A program made the translations under genes and the position numbers. Below the pieces are notes generated by a model. It searched no databases. It was not told the origin of the DNA and saw nothing but the letters and a program-made list of their open reading frames with translations. DNA of 37,042 nt from assembly GCF_002086675.1 (NCBI RefSeq), contig NZ_MVIF01000054.1, positions 1 to 37,042 on the forward strand. The letters run 5' to 3'. Below are positions 25,707 to 32,683 of the stretch, in pieces (position 1 is the first letter of the stretch; the number at the start of each line of letters is the position of its first letter). This DNA is from Mycobacterium persicum (GTDB lineage: Bacteria; Actinomycetota; Actinomycetes; Mycobacteriales; Mycobacteriaceae).

Positions 25707-26096
25707 TCAGTCCAGGTCGACCCGGATGGTCAGCAGGTCGCTACCGATGGCGCGCACGGCCGCGCTGTTGACCCGGGGCAGGTCCCGCAGCCGCTGCCGC
25801 GGGTCGTCTTCCGGAAGCAGATGCGCGGTCCCGGTACGCCACTGGCCGCCGATGCGCACCCGGACGGCCGGGTTGGCCTTGATGTTGTAGACGTAGTCCG
25901 AATGTTCGCCGTGTTCGGACACCATCCAGAACTGGTTGCCGATGACCTTTCCGCCGACGGCGGTGCGGCGTGGTTGTCCTGTCTTGCGGCCGATGGTTTC
26001 GAGCATGGTCAGCGGCAACTGCCGACCCAGGGGGTTGGCTACCAGCCGTTGAAAACCATGGACCAGCTGACGTTTGACGTCTCGCAATTGAGCCAT
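25707..26096 (-). CDS. Deazaflavin (F420)-dependent nitroreductase-family protein, Ddn-like (Rv1871c-like)
   Basis: This 129-aa protein of the Ddn/DUF385 family has a split-barrel fold. Members bind coenzyme F420 and reduce quinones or nitroimidazole prodrugs. Key segments are LETIGRKTGQPRRTAV (the family GRKSG-like motif), NQFWMVSEHGEHSDYVYNIKANPAVRVRIGGQWRTGTAHLLPEDD, all characteristic. The N-terminal helix (RDVKRQLVHGFQRLVANP) may touch the membrane, as in Ddn. ATG 26096 is the start. The 173 bases upstream to the end of lldD2 hold no gene. It leads the minus-strand run Ddn-like, TfoX-like, nuclease-like, DUF72. The true reductant is inferred from family. Confidence 0.88.
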   Translation of the reverse strand: MAQLRDVKRQLVHGFQRLVANPLGRQLPLTMLETIGRKTGQPRRTAVGGKVIGNQFWMVSEHGEHSDYVYNIKANPAVRVRIGGQWRTGTAHLLPEDDPRQRLRDLPRVNSAAVRAIGSDLLTIRVDLD

Positions 26097-26269
26097 GGGT
26101 GTGATTGTGCAGGATCGCCGGCCGCGAAGACAGCCGGCCGGTCCACCCCGACCTCACGAGGCGCCGCCGCACCTAGCTCGCCGGCGGTGCCGTAACGAGA
26201 TTGCCGTCATGGTCGCGCTCGAGGTCCCAGGCACAGCCATAGCGGCAATCTCGGCGCGACGCAGTAGGG

Positions 26270-27511
26270 TCACGCGGTGGGACGGGGCCCCAGCCGCTGC
26301 AATTGCGTCACGTGCTTGGGCGACAGCTCCGCCAGGCAAGTCACACCCAGCAGCCGCATGGTTCGGATCACACCACTTCCCAGGATCTCGATGGCGCGCG
26401 CGACACCGGCCTGGCCGCCGGCCATCAACCCATACAGATAGGCTCGCCCGACCAACGTGCACCGCGCTCCCAGCGCGATCGCCGCGACGATATCGGCACC
26501 CGACATGATGCCGGTATCCATCAGGATCTCGGTCTGCTTGCCGAGTTCGCGGGCCACCGTCGGCAGCAGGTGAAATGGAACAGGCGCCCGATCCAGTTGC
26601 CGGCCACCGTGATTGGATAAGACGATGCCGTCGACCCCGCACTCCGCCACGGCACGCGCATCGTCGAGCGTCTGAATCCCCTTGACGACGAGCTTGCCCG
26701 GCCATTGGGCCTTGATCCAAGCCAGATCCTCGAACGTGACGCTGGGATCGAACATGGTGTTCAGGTACTCACCGACGGTGCCCGACCAGCGATCCAGCGA
26801 CGCGAACGCCAACGGTTCGGTGGTCAGCAGGTCGAACCACCACCGCGGGTGGCCCAGCGCGTCGAGGACGGTGCGCGGCGTGAGCGCCGGGGGGATCGTC
26901 ATGCCGTTGCGGACATCACGCAGCCGGGCGCCGGCCACCGGAACGTCGACGGTGACCAGCATGGTGTCGAAGCCCGCGGCCGCCGCGCGCTTGACCAACG
27001 CCATCGACCGATCCCGGTCACGCCACATGTACAGCTGAAACCACTTGCGGCCCTGAGGAACCTCGGCAACCAAATCCTCGATCGCGCAGGTGGCCAGGGT
27101 GGACATCGCGAACGGAATCCCCGCCGCGGCCGCCGCGCGCGCGCCGGCAATCTCCCCTTCGGTCTGCATCAACCTGGTGAACCCGGTCGGCGCGATCCCG
27201 AACGGTAACGCCACCGGCTGGCCGAGGACGTCCCAACCCGGGCACACCGTGGTGACGTCACGCAGGATGGTGGGATGAAACTCGATGTCGCGGAAGGCCT
27301 GTCGGGCTCGCCGGATTGACAGTTCGTCTTCGGCGGCGCCATCGGTGTAGTCGAATGCCGCCCTGGGGGTCCGCCGCTTGGCGATCCGACGCAGGTCCTC
27401 GATGGTCAGCGCGGCATCCAGGCGGCGCTTCGAGCGGCCGAATCGAGGCCTTCTGAGCTGAATCAGCGGTGCCAGGTCGCCGACCTTGGGCACCCGTCGC
27501 CGGACCGCCAT
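26270..27511 (-). CDS. lldD2: L-lactate dehydrogenase (FMN-dependent, LldD2)
   Basis: This FMN-dependent alpha-hydroxy-acid dehydrogenase oxidises L-lactate to pyruvate and feeds electrons to the respiratory chain; LldD2 is the enzyme needed for growth of M. tuberculosis on lactate. The 413-aa protein matches Rv1872c (414 aa) almost throughout from the start MAVRRRVPKVGDLAPL. Active-site residues are visible: H301 and R304 in SNHGGRQLD, the FMN-contacting K277 in VVKGIQ, Y55 in FDYTDG, and the phosphate-binding MSGADIVAAIALGA and GRAYLYGL segments. Start ATG 27511. The longer frame to 27805 overlaps the divergent DUF1810 gene and is not coding. Only 57 bases separate the two divergent starts. 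Confidence 0.96.
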   Translation of the reverse strand: MAVRRRVPKVGDLAPLIQLRRPRFGRSKRRLDAALTIEDLRRIAKRRTPRAAFDYTDGAAEDELSIRRARQAFRDIEFHPTILRDVTTVCPGWDVLGQPVALPFGIAPTGFTRLMQTEGEIAGARAAAAAGIPFAMSTLATCAIEDLVAEVPQGRKWFQLYMWRDRDRSMALVKRAAAAGFDTMLVTVDVPVAGARLRDVRNGMTIPPALTPRTVLDALGHPRWWFDLLTTEPLAFASLDRWSGTVGEYLNTMFDPSVTFEDLAWIKAQWPGKLVVKGIQTLDDARAVAECGVDGIVLSNHGGRQLDRAPVPFHLLPTVARELGKQTEILMDTGIMSGADIVAAIALGARCTLVGRAYLYGLMAGGQAGVARAIEILGSGVIRTMRLLGVTCLAELSPKHVTQLQRLGPRPTA

Positions 27512-27568
27512 TACCCGCTGGAACCGATGCTGAGGCGCGCCATCCCACCAGTGTGCAACCGTGGTCGT

Positions 27569-28006
27569 ATGACAAGACCATCCGACCCCTTCGACTTGAA
27601 GCGTTTCGTTGACGCGCAGGCTCCGGTCTACCGCAGCGTGGTCGCGGAGTTGCGGTCGGGACGCAAGCGAACTCACTGGATGTGGTTCGTCTTCCCGCAA
27701 TTGCGAGGACTTGGCCACAGCCCGATCGCGGATTGCTACGGTATCTCGTCGATGGCGGAAGCACGCGCGTATCTGGACCATGACCTGCTCGGGCCGCGCC
27801 TGCATGAGTGCACTCAGCTGGTCAACCAGGTGGCGGGCCGCTCCATCGAAGAGATCTTCGGTTGGCCCGATGATCTCAAGCTGCGCTCGTCGATGACGCT
27901 GTTCGCCCGCGCCACCACCGACAACGAGGATTTCGTCACGCTGCTTGCCCGCTATTACGGCGGGCAGCAGGATCCGGCGACACTGGCGCGCCTGAAGGGT
28001 TCCTAA
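27569..28006 (+). CDS. DUF1810 family protein (Rv1873-like)
   Basis: This 145-aa soluble protein of the DUF1810 (calpastatin-like annotation) family has a compact helical fold. Signature segments are DLKRFVDAQAPVY, then HWMWFVFPQLRGLG and SSMAEARAYLDHDLLGPRL, and FGWPDDLKLRSSMTLF. The length equals what I recall for Rv1873. Start ATG 27569 (MTRPSDP). It diverges from lldD2 and converges with ahpD, nine bases apart. Recent bacterial work places some DUF1810 relatives near ADP-ribose-type chemistry, but I cannot support a function here. Confidence 0.9.
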   Translation: MTRPSDPFDLKRFVDAQAPVYRSVVAELRSGRKRTHWMWFVFPQLRGLGHSPIADCYGISSMAEARAYLDHDLLGPRLHECTQLVNQVAGRSIEEIFGWPDDLKLRSSMTLFARATTDNEDFVTLLARYYGGQQDPATLARLKGS

Positions 28007-28015
28007 AGCGGGCGA

Positions 28016-28552
28016 TCAGCCAACGGCAGCCAATGTCTGGGCAACGGTAACCGCTTGTGCCACACCGGAAACGATGGCCGCGGCCTTCAAGGCCGCCAGC
28101 ATCGCCTCCCGGCCCACACCCGCTTCCCGCAACGTGTGCTCGTGGGCGACCACACAATGCGAGCAGCCGTTGATCGACGAGACCGCGAAGCACCACAGCT
28201 CGAAATTGGCCTTGTCGACGCCCGGATTGCCGATGACATTCATCCGCAATCCGGGGCGCAGGTCGTCGTACTGCCCGTTGAGAAAGCCGCGGCAACGATA
28301 GAACACGTTGTTCATCGCCATGACCGATGCCGCTGCCAGCGCCGCCTGGTATGCCGGCTCGGACAGGTTATCTGCCGCTTCGGCCCCGATTCCGGCCAGC
28401 ACCTGGGTGTTTCGCGTGGCCGCGGCGCTGGCCAGCAGGGTGCCCCACAACTGCTCCTGGTTCAGCTCGGTACTGCGGGTAATCGAGCCCAGGTTCAGCT
28501 TGAGGTCCTTGGCGAACTCGGGCAGCGCGGACTTCAGATTCTCGACGCTCAT
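28016..28552 (-). CDS. ahpD: Alkyl hydroperoxide reductase AhpD
   Basis: AhpD is the CxxC adaptor that reduces AhpC, taking electrons from dihydrolipoamide via SucB (DlaT) and Lpd, and it has weak peroxidase activity itself. This 178-aa protein carries E118, C130, C133 and H137 (motif NGCSHCVVAHEH), the known catalytic set, at the M. tuberculosis numbering. ATG 28552 follows AGGAGA at good spacing; the apparent extension upstream is only antisense-free frame through ahpC. The gap from ahpC is 17 bases, so ahpC-ahpD form one transcript. In M. tuberculosis the pair is at Rv2428-Rv2429, not next to an Rv1873 counterpart. Confidence 0.96.
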   Translation of the reverse strand: MSVENLKSALPEFAKDLKLNLGSITRSTELNQEQLWGTLLASAAATRNTQVLAGIGAEAADNLSEPAYQAALAAASVMAMNNVFYRCRGFLNGQYDDLRPGLRMNVIGNPGVDKANFELWCFAVSSINGCSHCVVAHEHTLREAGVGREAMLAALKAAAIVSGVAQAVTVAQTLAAVG

Positions 28553-28569
28553 CTGTTCTCCTGCGCCCG

Positions 28570-29157
28570 TCACGCCGAAGCTTTGAGCAGCTCGCCGGCG
28601 TCGATCGTCGGGTCGCCCTTGCGCCAGTTGCAGGCACACAGCTCGTCGGATTGCAGAGCGTCCAATACCCGCAGCACCTCGTCGACGTTGCGCCCGACGG
28701 AACCGGCTGTGGCCGAGACGAATTGGATTTCGTTGTTCGGGTCGACGATGAAGGTCACCCGGTCGGCGACGCCCTCCTCGTTGAGCACGCCGGTGGCCAG
28801 GCAAAGCTCGCGCTTGATGTCGGAAAGCATCGGGAAGGGGAGCTTCTTCAGGTCCTCGTGCTGGGCGCGCCACTGGAAGTGGACGAACTCGCTGTCGATG
28901 GAGACGCCGAGGATCTGCGTGTCGCGGTCCTCGAACTCGTCGTTGAGCTTGCCAAACGCCGCGATCTCGGTCGGGCACACGAAGGTGAAGTCCTTGGGCC
29001 AGAAGAACACCACGCGCCACTTGCCGGGGTGGTCCTCGCTGGTGATGGTGGTGAAGTAGTCGCCGGGCTGCTTGGCGTCGACCTTCGACAGATCGCCGCC
29101 GATCAACGCGGTGAGCTGGTAGGCGGGGAACTGGTCGCCGATCGTGAGCAAGGACAT
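28570..29157 (-). CDS. ahpC: Alkyl hydroperoxide reductase AhpC (peroxiredoxin)
   Basis: AhpC is a cytoplasmic 2-Cys peroxiredoxin that reduces H2O2, organic hydroperoxides and peroxynitrite. It is 195 aa, the same length as M. tuberculosis AhpC and nearly identical by recall. The peroxidatic cysteine is C61 in FVCPTE. The resolving cysteines are in DELCACNW (C174, C176); M. tuberculosis AhpC is unusual in using both. One extra cysteine is seen in RELCLATG where I recall Ser. ATG 29157 follows AAGGAG with five-base spacing; a GTG-like start six bases earlier is less likely. It diverges from oxyR over a shared control region and is followed by ahpD. Confidence 0.97.
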   Translation of the reverse strand: MSLLTIGDQFPAYQLTALIGGDLSKVDAKQPGDYFTTITSEDHPGKWRVVFFWPKDFTFVCPTEIAAFGKLNDEFEDRDTQILGVSIDSEFVHFQWRAQHEDLKKLPFPMLSDIKRELCLATGVLNEEGVADRVTFIVDPNNEIQFVSATAGSVGRNVDEVLRVLDALQSDELCACNWRKGDPTIDAGELLKASA

Positions 29158-29165
29158 ATCCACTC

Positions 29166-29181
29166 CTTAATCTGGATTAAG
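29166..29181. promoter_or_regulatory. Inverted repeat over the ahpC ribosome site, FurA-box-like
   Basis: CTTAATC-TG-GATTAAG is a perfect inverted repeat with seven-base arms. It overlaps the AAGGAG ribosome site of ahpC. Read toward ahpC the flank is ACTTGACTTAATCCAG, which resembles the AT-rich Fur-type operators upstream of mycobacterial furA-katG. A protein bound here would block translation initiation or transcript start. The Fur assignment is inference. Confidence 0.45.
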
Positions 29182-29236
29182 TCAAGTTTAGCTGTCTCCA
29201 CACCAATGATGCCGTGAAACCGGCTCGGAAGTAAAG

Positions 29237-29248
29237 GTGATATATCAC
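29237..29248. promoter_or_regulatory. Perfect 12-bp palindrome in the ahpC-oxyR gap
   Basis: GTGATATATCAC reads identically on both strands and lies 16 bases before the oxyR start codon. It could overlap a -10 element (TATATC or TATACT just after it) or bind a regulator. Its half-site GTGA resembles CRP-family sites, but the spacing (4 rather than 6) does not fit CRP. Confidence 0.35.
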
Positions 29249-29254
29249 ACTATA

Positions 29255-29275
29255 CTTATCGGCATGGCCGATAAG
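29255..29275. promoter_or_regulatory. OxyR-type operator centred on the oxyR start codon
   Basis: CTTATCGGC and GCCGATAAG are perfect nine-base inverted arms separated by exactly the three bases ATG, the oxyR start codon. It contains the ATC-N9-GAT pattern described for mycobacterial OxyR binding at oxyR-ahpC, and the arm sequences match that published palindrome as I recall it. OxyR bound here would both autoregulate oxyR and act on ahpC. Confidence 0.8.
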
Positions 29276-30220
29276 AGCTATCAGCCGACCCTTGCCGGGC
29301 TGCGGGCTTTCGTCGCCGTCGCGCAGAAGCAGCATTTCAGCAGTGCCGCAACCACTTTAGGCGTTAGTCAGTCGACTTTATCGCAGGCGTTGGCCGCGCT
29401 GGAGGCCGGCCTACACACCCACCTCGTCGAGCGTTCGACGCGTCGGGTCTTCTTGACGGCCGAGGGCATGCAACTGCTACCGCTCGCGCAGGCTGTGGTC
29501 GAGGCGGCGGAGGCTTTCAGCGCCGCCGCCGGGGGAGTGTCCGATCCGCTGCACGGCGGCATCCGGTTGGGAATGATTCCCACGGTGGCGCCCTACGTGC
29601 GGCCGACGGTGCTGGCCGGGCTCACCCGCCGACTCCCGGCGCTGACCGCGCAAGTGATCGAAGATCAGACCTCACGCCTGCTGGCGGCTTTGCGTGATGG
29701 CGCGCTGGATGCGGCCATGATCGCGGTACCCGTCGATTCCGGCGGCGTTACGCAGATCCCCATTTATGACGAGGACTTCGTATTGGCGCTACCTCTTGGG
29801 CACCCGCTTGCCGGCAAGCGTCGGGTACCGGCCGCGGCGTTGGCGACGTTGCCGCTGCTGTTGCTGGACGAGGGCCATTGCCTGCGCGATCAGGCCCTGG
29901 ACCTCTGCCACAACGCCGGGGTCCGCGCCGAACTCGCCGATACGCGGGCGGCGTCGTTAGCCACCGCCGCCCAATGCGTGGCAGCCGGATTGGGGGTCAC
30001 GCTGATACCGCAGAGCGCGGTGGCCGTCGAGGCCGCACGCAGCCGCGTCGGGCTCGCGCACTTTGACGCGCCCCGCCCGGGTCGACGAATCGGCCTGGCA
30101 TACCGCTCGTCGAGCGGTCGCGACGAGTCGTATCGACTGCTTGCCCGGATCATCGGGGAAGTGGTCGCCGCGGAACAACCGGTGCGCCTGGTCAAGCACA
30201 GCACCGGCGGTCGGCCCTGA
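29264..30220 (+). CDS. oxyR: Peroxide sensor OxyR (intact LysR-type regulator)
   Basis: OxyR is a LysR-family activator that senses H2O2 by forming a disulfide and then turns on ahpC and related genes. This copy is 318 aa with no stop or frameshift. Helix-turn-helix: residues about 19-48 (AAQKQHFSSAATTLGVSQSTLSQ-like: FSSAATTLGVSQSTLSQALA). The redox pair is C206 and C215 in EGHCLRDQALDLCHNAG, with the same nine-residue spacing as E. coli C199/C208. ATG 29264 (MADKSYQPTLAGLR) matches other mycobacterial OxyR starts. In M. tuberculosis the gene is a multiply broken pseudogene; it is intact in species such as M. leprae and M. avium. Three genes follow with gaps of 29, -4 and 9 bases. Confidence 0.95.
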   Translation: MADKSYQPTLAGLRAFVAVAQKQHFSSAATTLGVSQSTLSQALAALEAGLHTHLVERSTRRVFLTAEGMQLLPLAQAVVEAAEAFSAAAGGVSDPLHGGIRLGMIPTVAPYVRPTVLAGLTRRLPALTAQVIEDQTSRLLAALRDGALDAAMIAVPVDSGGVTQIPIYDEDFVLALPLGHPLAGKRRVPAAALATLPLLLLDEGHCLRDQALDLCHNAGVRAELADTRAASLATAAQCVAAGLGVTLIPQSAVAVEAARSRVGLAHFDAPRPGRRIGLAYRSSSGRDESYRLLARIIGEVVAAEQPVRLVKHSTGGRP

Positions 30221-30249
30221 GCCGGTGGTGGCGAAGGTAGGTTCGGGCT

Positions 30250-30951
30250 ATGGAGAAGGTCATCGCCATCCTGATGCGCGACGAGCCGGACGACGACTGG
30301 TGTGCTCGCCAACGCGGGCCGGTCGCCGACGCGCTGGTGGATCTGGGCCTTCCCGGACTTTCGGTCAATGTCCGCGACGGCGCGGTGCGTAAGTCCCTGA
30401 TGACCCTGACCACTTTGCAGCCACCGGTGGCGGCGGTGGTGAGCATGTGGACCCAGCAGTGCTATGGCGACCAGCTGGCGGCGGCCCTGCAACTGCTCCA
30501 ACGGGAATGTGCGCAACTCGGCGCATACCTGGTGACCGAGTCGGTTCCGATGGCCGCGCTGACCACCGAACCAGGTTGTCGCACACCGGGTTTGGCAAAT
30601 ATCGCGCTGCTGCGACGGCCTCCCGGGATGGACGAGGCGACCTGGCTGACCCGCTGGCAGCGCGACCACACGGCGGTGGCCATCGAAACGCAGGCCACCT
30701 TCGGCTACACCCAGAACTGGGTGGTGCGCACGCTCATTCCCGGGGCGCCGGCAATCTCCGGCATCGTCGAAGAGCTGTTTCCGGCCGAAGCCATCACCGA
30801 CCTCAAGGCGTTCTTCGGGGCCGACGACGACGCCGACCTACAGCACCGGATCAGCCGAATGGTGGCCAGCACAACCGCTTTCGGCGCCAACCAGAATATC
30901 GACACGGTGCCCACCAGCCGCTACATGTTCACTACACCTTTCGAAATGTGA
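30250..30951 (+). CDS. EthD/ABM-type dimeric barrel protein (Rv1874-like)
   Basis: This 233-aa protein reads as two halves of a ferredoxin-like alpha/beta barrel of the EthD/antibiotic-monooxygenase type. The second half has LANIALLRRPPGMDEATWLTRWQRDHTAVAIETQATFGYTQNWV-type features (VALLRRP, then WLTRWQRDH, then YTQNWV), which is the EthD pattern. No cofactor-binding motif is visible. Start ATG 30250. It lies 29 bases after oxyR and overlaps the next gene by four bases, so it is translated together with that gene and perhaps driven from the oxyR promoter. Function unknown. Confidence 0.85.
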   Translation: MEKVIAILMRDEPDDDWCARQRGPVADALVDLGLPGLSVNVRDGAVRKSLMTLTTLQPPVAAVVSMWTQQCYGDQLAAALQLLQRECAQLGAYLVTESVPMAALTTEPGCRTPGLANIALLRRPPGMDEATWLTRWQRDHTAVAIETQATFGYTQNWVVRTLIPGAPAISGIVEELFPAEAITDLKAFFGADDDADLQHRISRMVASTTAFGANQNIDTVPTSRYMFTTPFEM

Positions 30952-31403
30952 GGACTGCTCATGACGACACTCAACAAGCCGTGGCACTGGCCGCCGCCGA
31001 CAAAGGCTTGGCGGTGGTCTCCACCGTTCGCGCAGCCGGCACCGTGCAGGCATCGCTGGTCAACGTCGGTCTGTTGACGCATCCGGCCGGTGGCGAAACC
31101 GTCCTGGGCTTCACCACCTACGGCAAGGTCAAGCTCACCAATCTGCGAACCCGACCCCAACTGGCCGTCACCTTCCGCAACGGCTGGCGGTGGGCAACCG
31201 TCGAGGGCCGCGCCGAACTCGTCGGACCCGACGACTCCCAGCCGTGGCTGAGCGACGAGGAACAGCTGCGGCTGCTGCTTCGCGACGTCTTCATCGCGGC
31301 GGGTGGAACCCACGACGACTGGGACGAGTACGACCGGGTGATGGCCGCGGAGCGCCGTGCCGTGGTGTTGATCGAGCCGACCCGCGTGTACGGCAACGGT
31401 TAG
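30948..31403 (+). CDS. PPOX-class F420/FMN-dependent flavoprotein (Rv1875-like)
   Basis: This 151-aa split-barrel protein of the pyridoxamine-phosphate-oxidase superfamily, the subgroup often dependent on F420, probably reduces an unknown substrate. Typical segments are KGLAVVSTVRAAGTVQASLVNVG, then FTTYGKVKLTNLRTRPQLAVTF and WATVEGRAELVGP, followed by RDVFIAAGG and RAVVLIEPTRVY. The start is GTG 30948, overlapping the stop of the preceding gene as GTGA; this keeps the full first strand, while the frame extending back to 30447 runs inside the previous gene. Nine bases separate it from the enoyl-CoA isomerase-like gene. Confidence 0.88.
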   Translation: MRTAHDDTQQAVALAAADKGLAVVSTVRAAGTVQASLVNVGLLTHPAGGETVLGFTTYGKVKLTNLRTRPQLAVTFRNGWRWATVEGRAELVGPDDSQPWLSDEEQLRLLLRDVFIAAGGTHDDWDEYDRVMAAERRAVVLIEPTRVYGNG

Positions 31404-31412
31404 GCTGCCGCC

Positions 31413-32168
31413 GTGACGCTGCTGATCGATGACCAGAACCGGGTACGCACGCTCACCCTGAACCGGCCGGAGGCACTCAACGCCTTCAACGAAGCCCTCT
31501 ACGACGCCACCGCGCAGGCCCTGTTCGACGCGGCCCTGGATCCAGAGGTTTCCGTGGTGTTGCTGACCGGCTCGGGTCGCGGCTTCAGCGCCGGTACCGA
31601 TCTCGCCGAGATGCAGGCACGCATCACCGACCCCGACTTCGAAGAGGGGCGATACGGCTTCCGAGGGCTGGTCGAGTCGCTCGGCAGTTTCCCCAAACCG
31701 CTGGTCTGCGCGGTCAACGGCGTCGGCGTGGGGATCGGCACCACCATTCTCGGCTACGCCGACCTGGCCTTCATGTCCTCGACGGCGCGCCTAAAATGCC
31801 CGTTCACCAGCCTTGGGGTGGCACCTGAAGCGGCGTCTTCATATCTGCTGCCGCAGCTGGTGGGCCGGCAGAACGCGGCCTGGCTGCTGATGTCTTCGGA
31901 ATGGGTGGGCGCCGCCGAGGCCCTGCGGATGGGGCTGGTCTGGCGTGTCTGCGAACCGGAGGCGTTGCTTCCCGAGGCTCGCCGGCATGCCGAAATCCTT
32001 GCGGCCCGGCCGCTTTCGAGCCTGATGGCGGTCAAGCACACCATCGTCGAACCGATCCGTCCCGAGATGGCTGCCGCGAGTGCCCGGGAGAATGCCCATT
32101 TCGCCGAGTTGATGGGCGCGCAGGCCAATGCCGCGGCGTTGGCCGACTTCACCAAGCGGCCAAGGTAG
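31413..32168 (+). CDS. Enoyl-CoA hydratase/isomerase-family protein, ECI2-like
   Basis: This is a crotonase-fold protein of 251 aa. Oxyanion-hole segments are GSGRGFSAGTDLAEM (about 54-68) and NGVGVGIGTTILGYADLAF (about 103-121). The catalytic loop reads FTSLGVAPEAASSYLLP: the first hydratase glutamate is Thr here, and the Glu of PEAASS is kept, as in delta3,delta2-enoyl-CoA isomerases (ECI2/PaaG type). It therefore more likely shifts double bonds of unsaturated acyl-CoAs than hydrates them. Start GTG 31413 (VTLLIDDQNRVRTLTLNRPEALN). It is the last gene of the oxyR-led run and converges with bfd. It is not between Rv1875 and bfrA in M. tuberculosis as I recall it. Confidence 0.9.
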   Translation: MTLLIDDQNRVRTLTLNRPEALNAFNEALYDATAQALFDAALDPEVSVVLLTGSGRGFSAGTDLAEMQARITDPDFEEGRYGFRGLVESLGSFPKPLVCAVNGVGVGIGTTILGYADLAFMSSTARLKCPFTSLGVAPEAASSYLLPQLVGRQNAAWLLMSSEWVGAAEALRMGLVWRVCEPEALLPEARRHAEILAARPLSSLMAVKHTIVEPIRPEMAAASARENAHFAELMGAQANAAALADFTKRPR

Positions 32169-32185
32169 CCGACCGGACGTCGACC

Positions 32186-32362
32186 TCAGACCGCGGCCGG
32201 TTGGGTGGCCGCCGCGATGATCGCGCGCAGCGTGCGGCGGCAACGGCCACAATCGCTGCCCGCGCCGCAGACCGCGGCGACTTCCTTGGAAGTCGCCGCA
32301 CCACGGGCGACGGCCTCACACACGGTCTGGTTGGTAGCTCCAACACACAGACACACGTACAT
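32186..32362 (-). CDS. bfd: Bacterioferritin-associated ferredoxin Bfd
   Basis: This small [2Fe-2S] protein of 58 aa docks on bacterioferritin and supplies electrons to release stored iron. The four cluster cysteines are visible as CLC (residues 4 and 6) and CGAGSDCGRC (the last two of the set), in the order C-x-C ... C-x2-C of the BFD-like fold. The start is ATG 32362, with GGGAG seven bases before it; TTG 32368 is less likely. It diverges from bfrA over about 320 bases that carry two IdeR-like sites, so iron should control both, though in opposite senses in known systems: bfrA up with iron, bfd up in iron starvation. Confidence 0.9.
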   Translation of the reverse strand: MYVCLCVGATNQTVCEAVARGAATSKEVAAVCGAGSDCGRCRRTLRAIIAAATQPAAV

Positions 32363-32446
32363 CAGCAAACTCCCACCCGATGCTCGCTCATGACATCCTC
32401 CGGAATCGGAGTGGCCAGGGGAGCCACCGAACGAACGGTCCGCATA

Positions 32447-32465
32447 TTAGTAGAGTCTAACCTAA
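32447..32465. promoter_or_regulatory. IdeR box 1 (bfd-bfrA intergenic)
   Basis: TTAGTAGAGTCTAACCTAA matches the mycobacterial IdeR consensus TTAGGTTAGGCTAACCTAA at 15 of 19 positions; the right half is perfect. IdeR with Fe2+ binds such sites to repress siderophore genes and activate bfrA. It lies 237 bases before the bfrA start and 85 bases upstream of bfd. Confidence 0.8.
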
Positions 32466-32470
32466 GTAGG

Positions 32471-32489
32471 TTAGTGCAGTCTAACCTAA
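32471..32489. promoter_or_regulatory. IdeR box 2 (bfd-bfrA intergenic)
   Basis: TTAGTGCAGTCTAACCTAA also matches the IdeR consensus at 15 of 19 positions, again with a perfect right half. It stands 24 bases centre to centre from box 1 on the same face orientation. Tandem IdeR boxes upstream of bfrA are known in M. tuberculosis, where IdeR activates the gene. Confidence 0.8.
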
Positions 32490-32683
32490 GCCCAATCTCG
32501 CCCATCTCGGCCGGGCTGTGCATGACGCGCCGACGTCGCAACAATGACTGCGCCCAAGCCCCGTTGCTGCACTAGATTGAAACGCGGCACCCGAAGGTGC
32601 TGCTAGAACCCGCCATGATGGTGCTCCAGCCCAGCCCATCTGCTGCGGCAAACGATGCCAGCCTTCACACCGTAGGAGTGATC

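Noticed and set aside
28553..29020. N-terminal extension of ahpD through ahpC
   Set aside because: Wrong-frame reading of ahpC; AGGAGA-ATG at 28552 gives the true 178-aa protein.
30447..30947. N-terminal extension of the PPOX gene into the EthD-like gene
   Set aside because: Out-of-frame Arg-rich reading of the preceding gene; GTG 30948 gives a natural family start.
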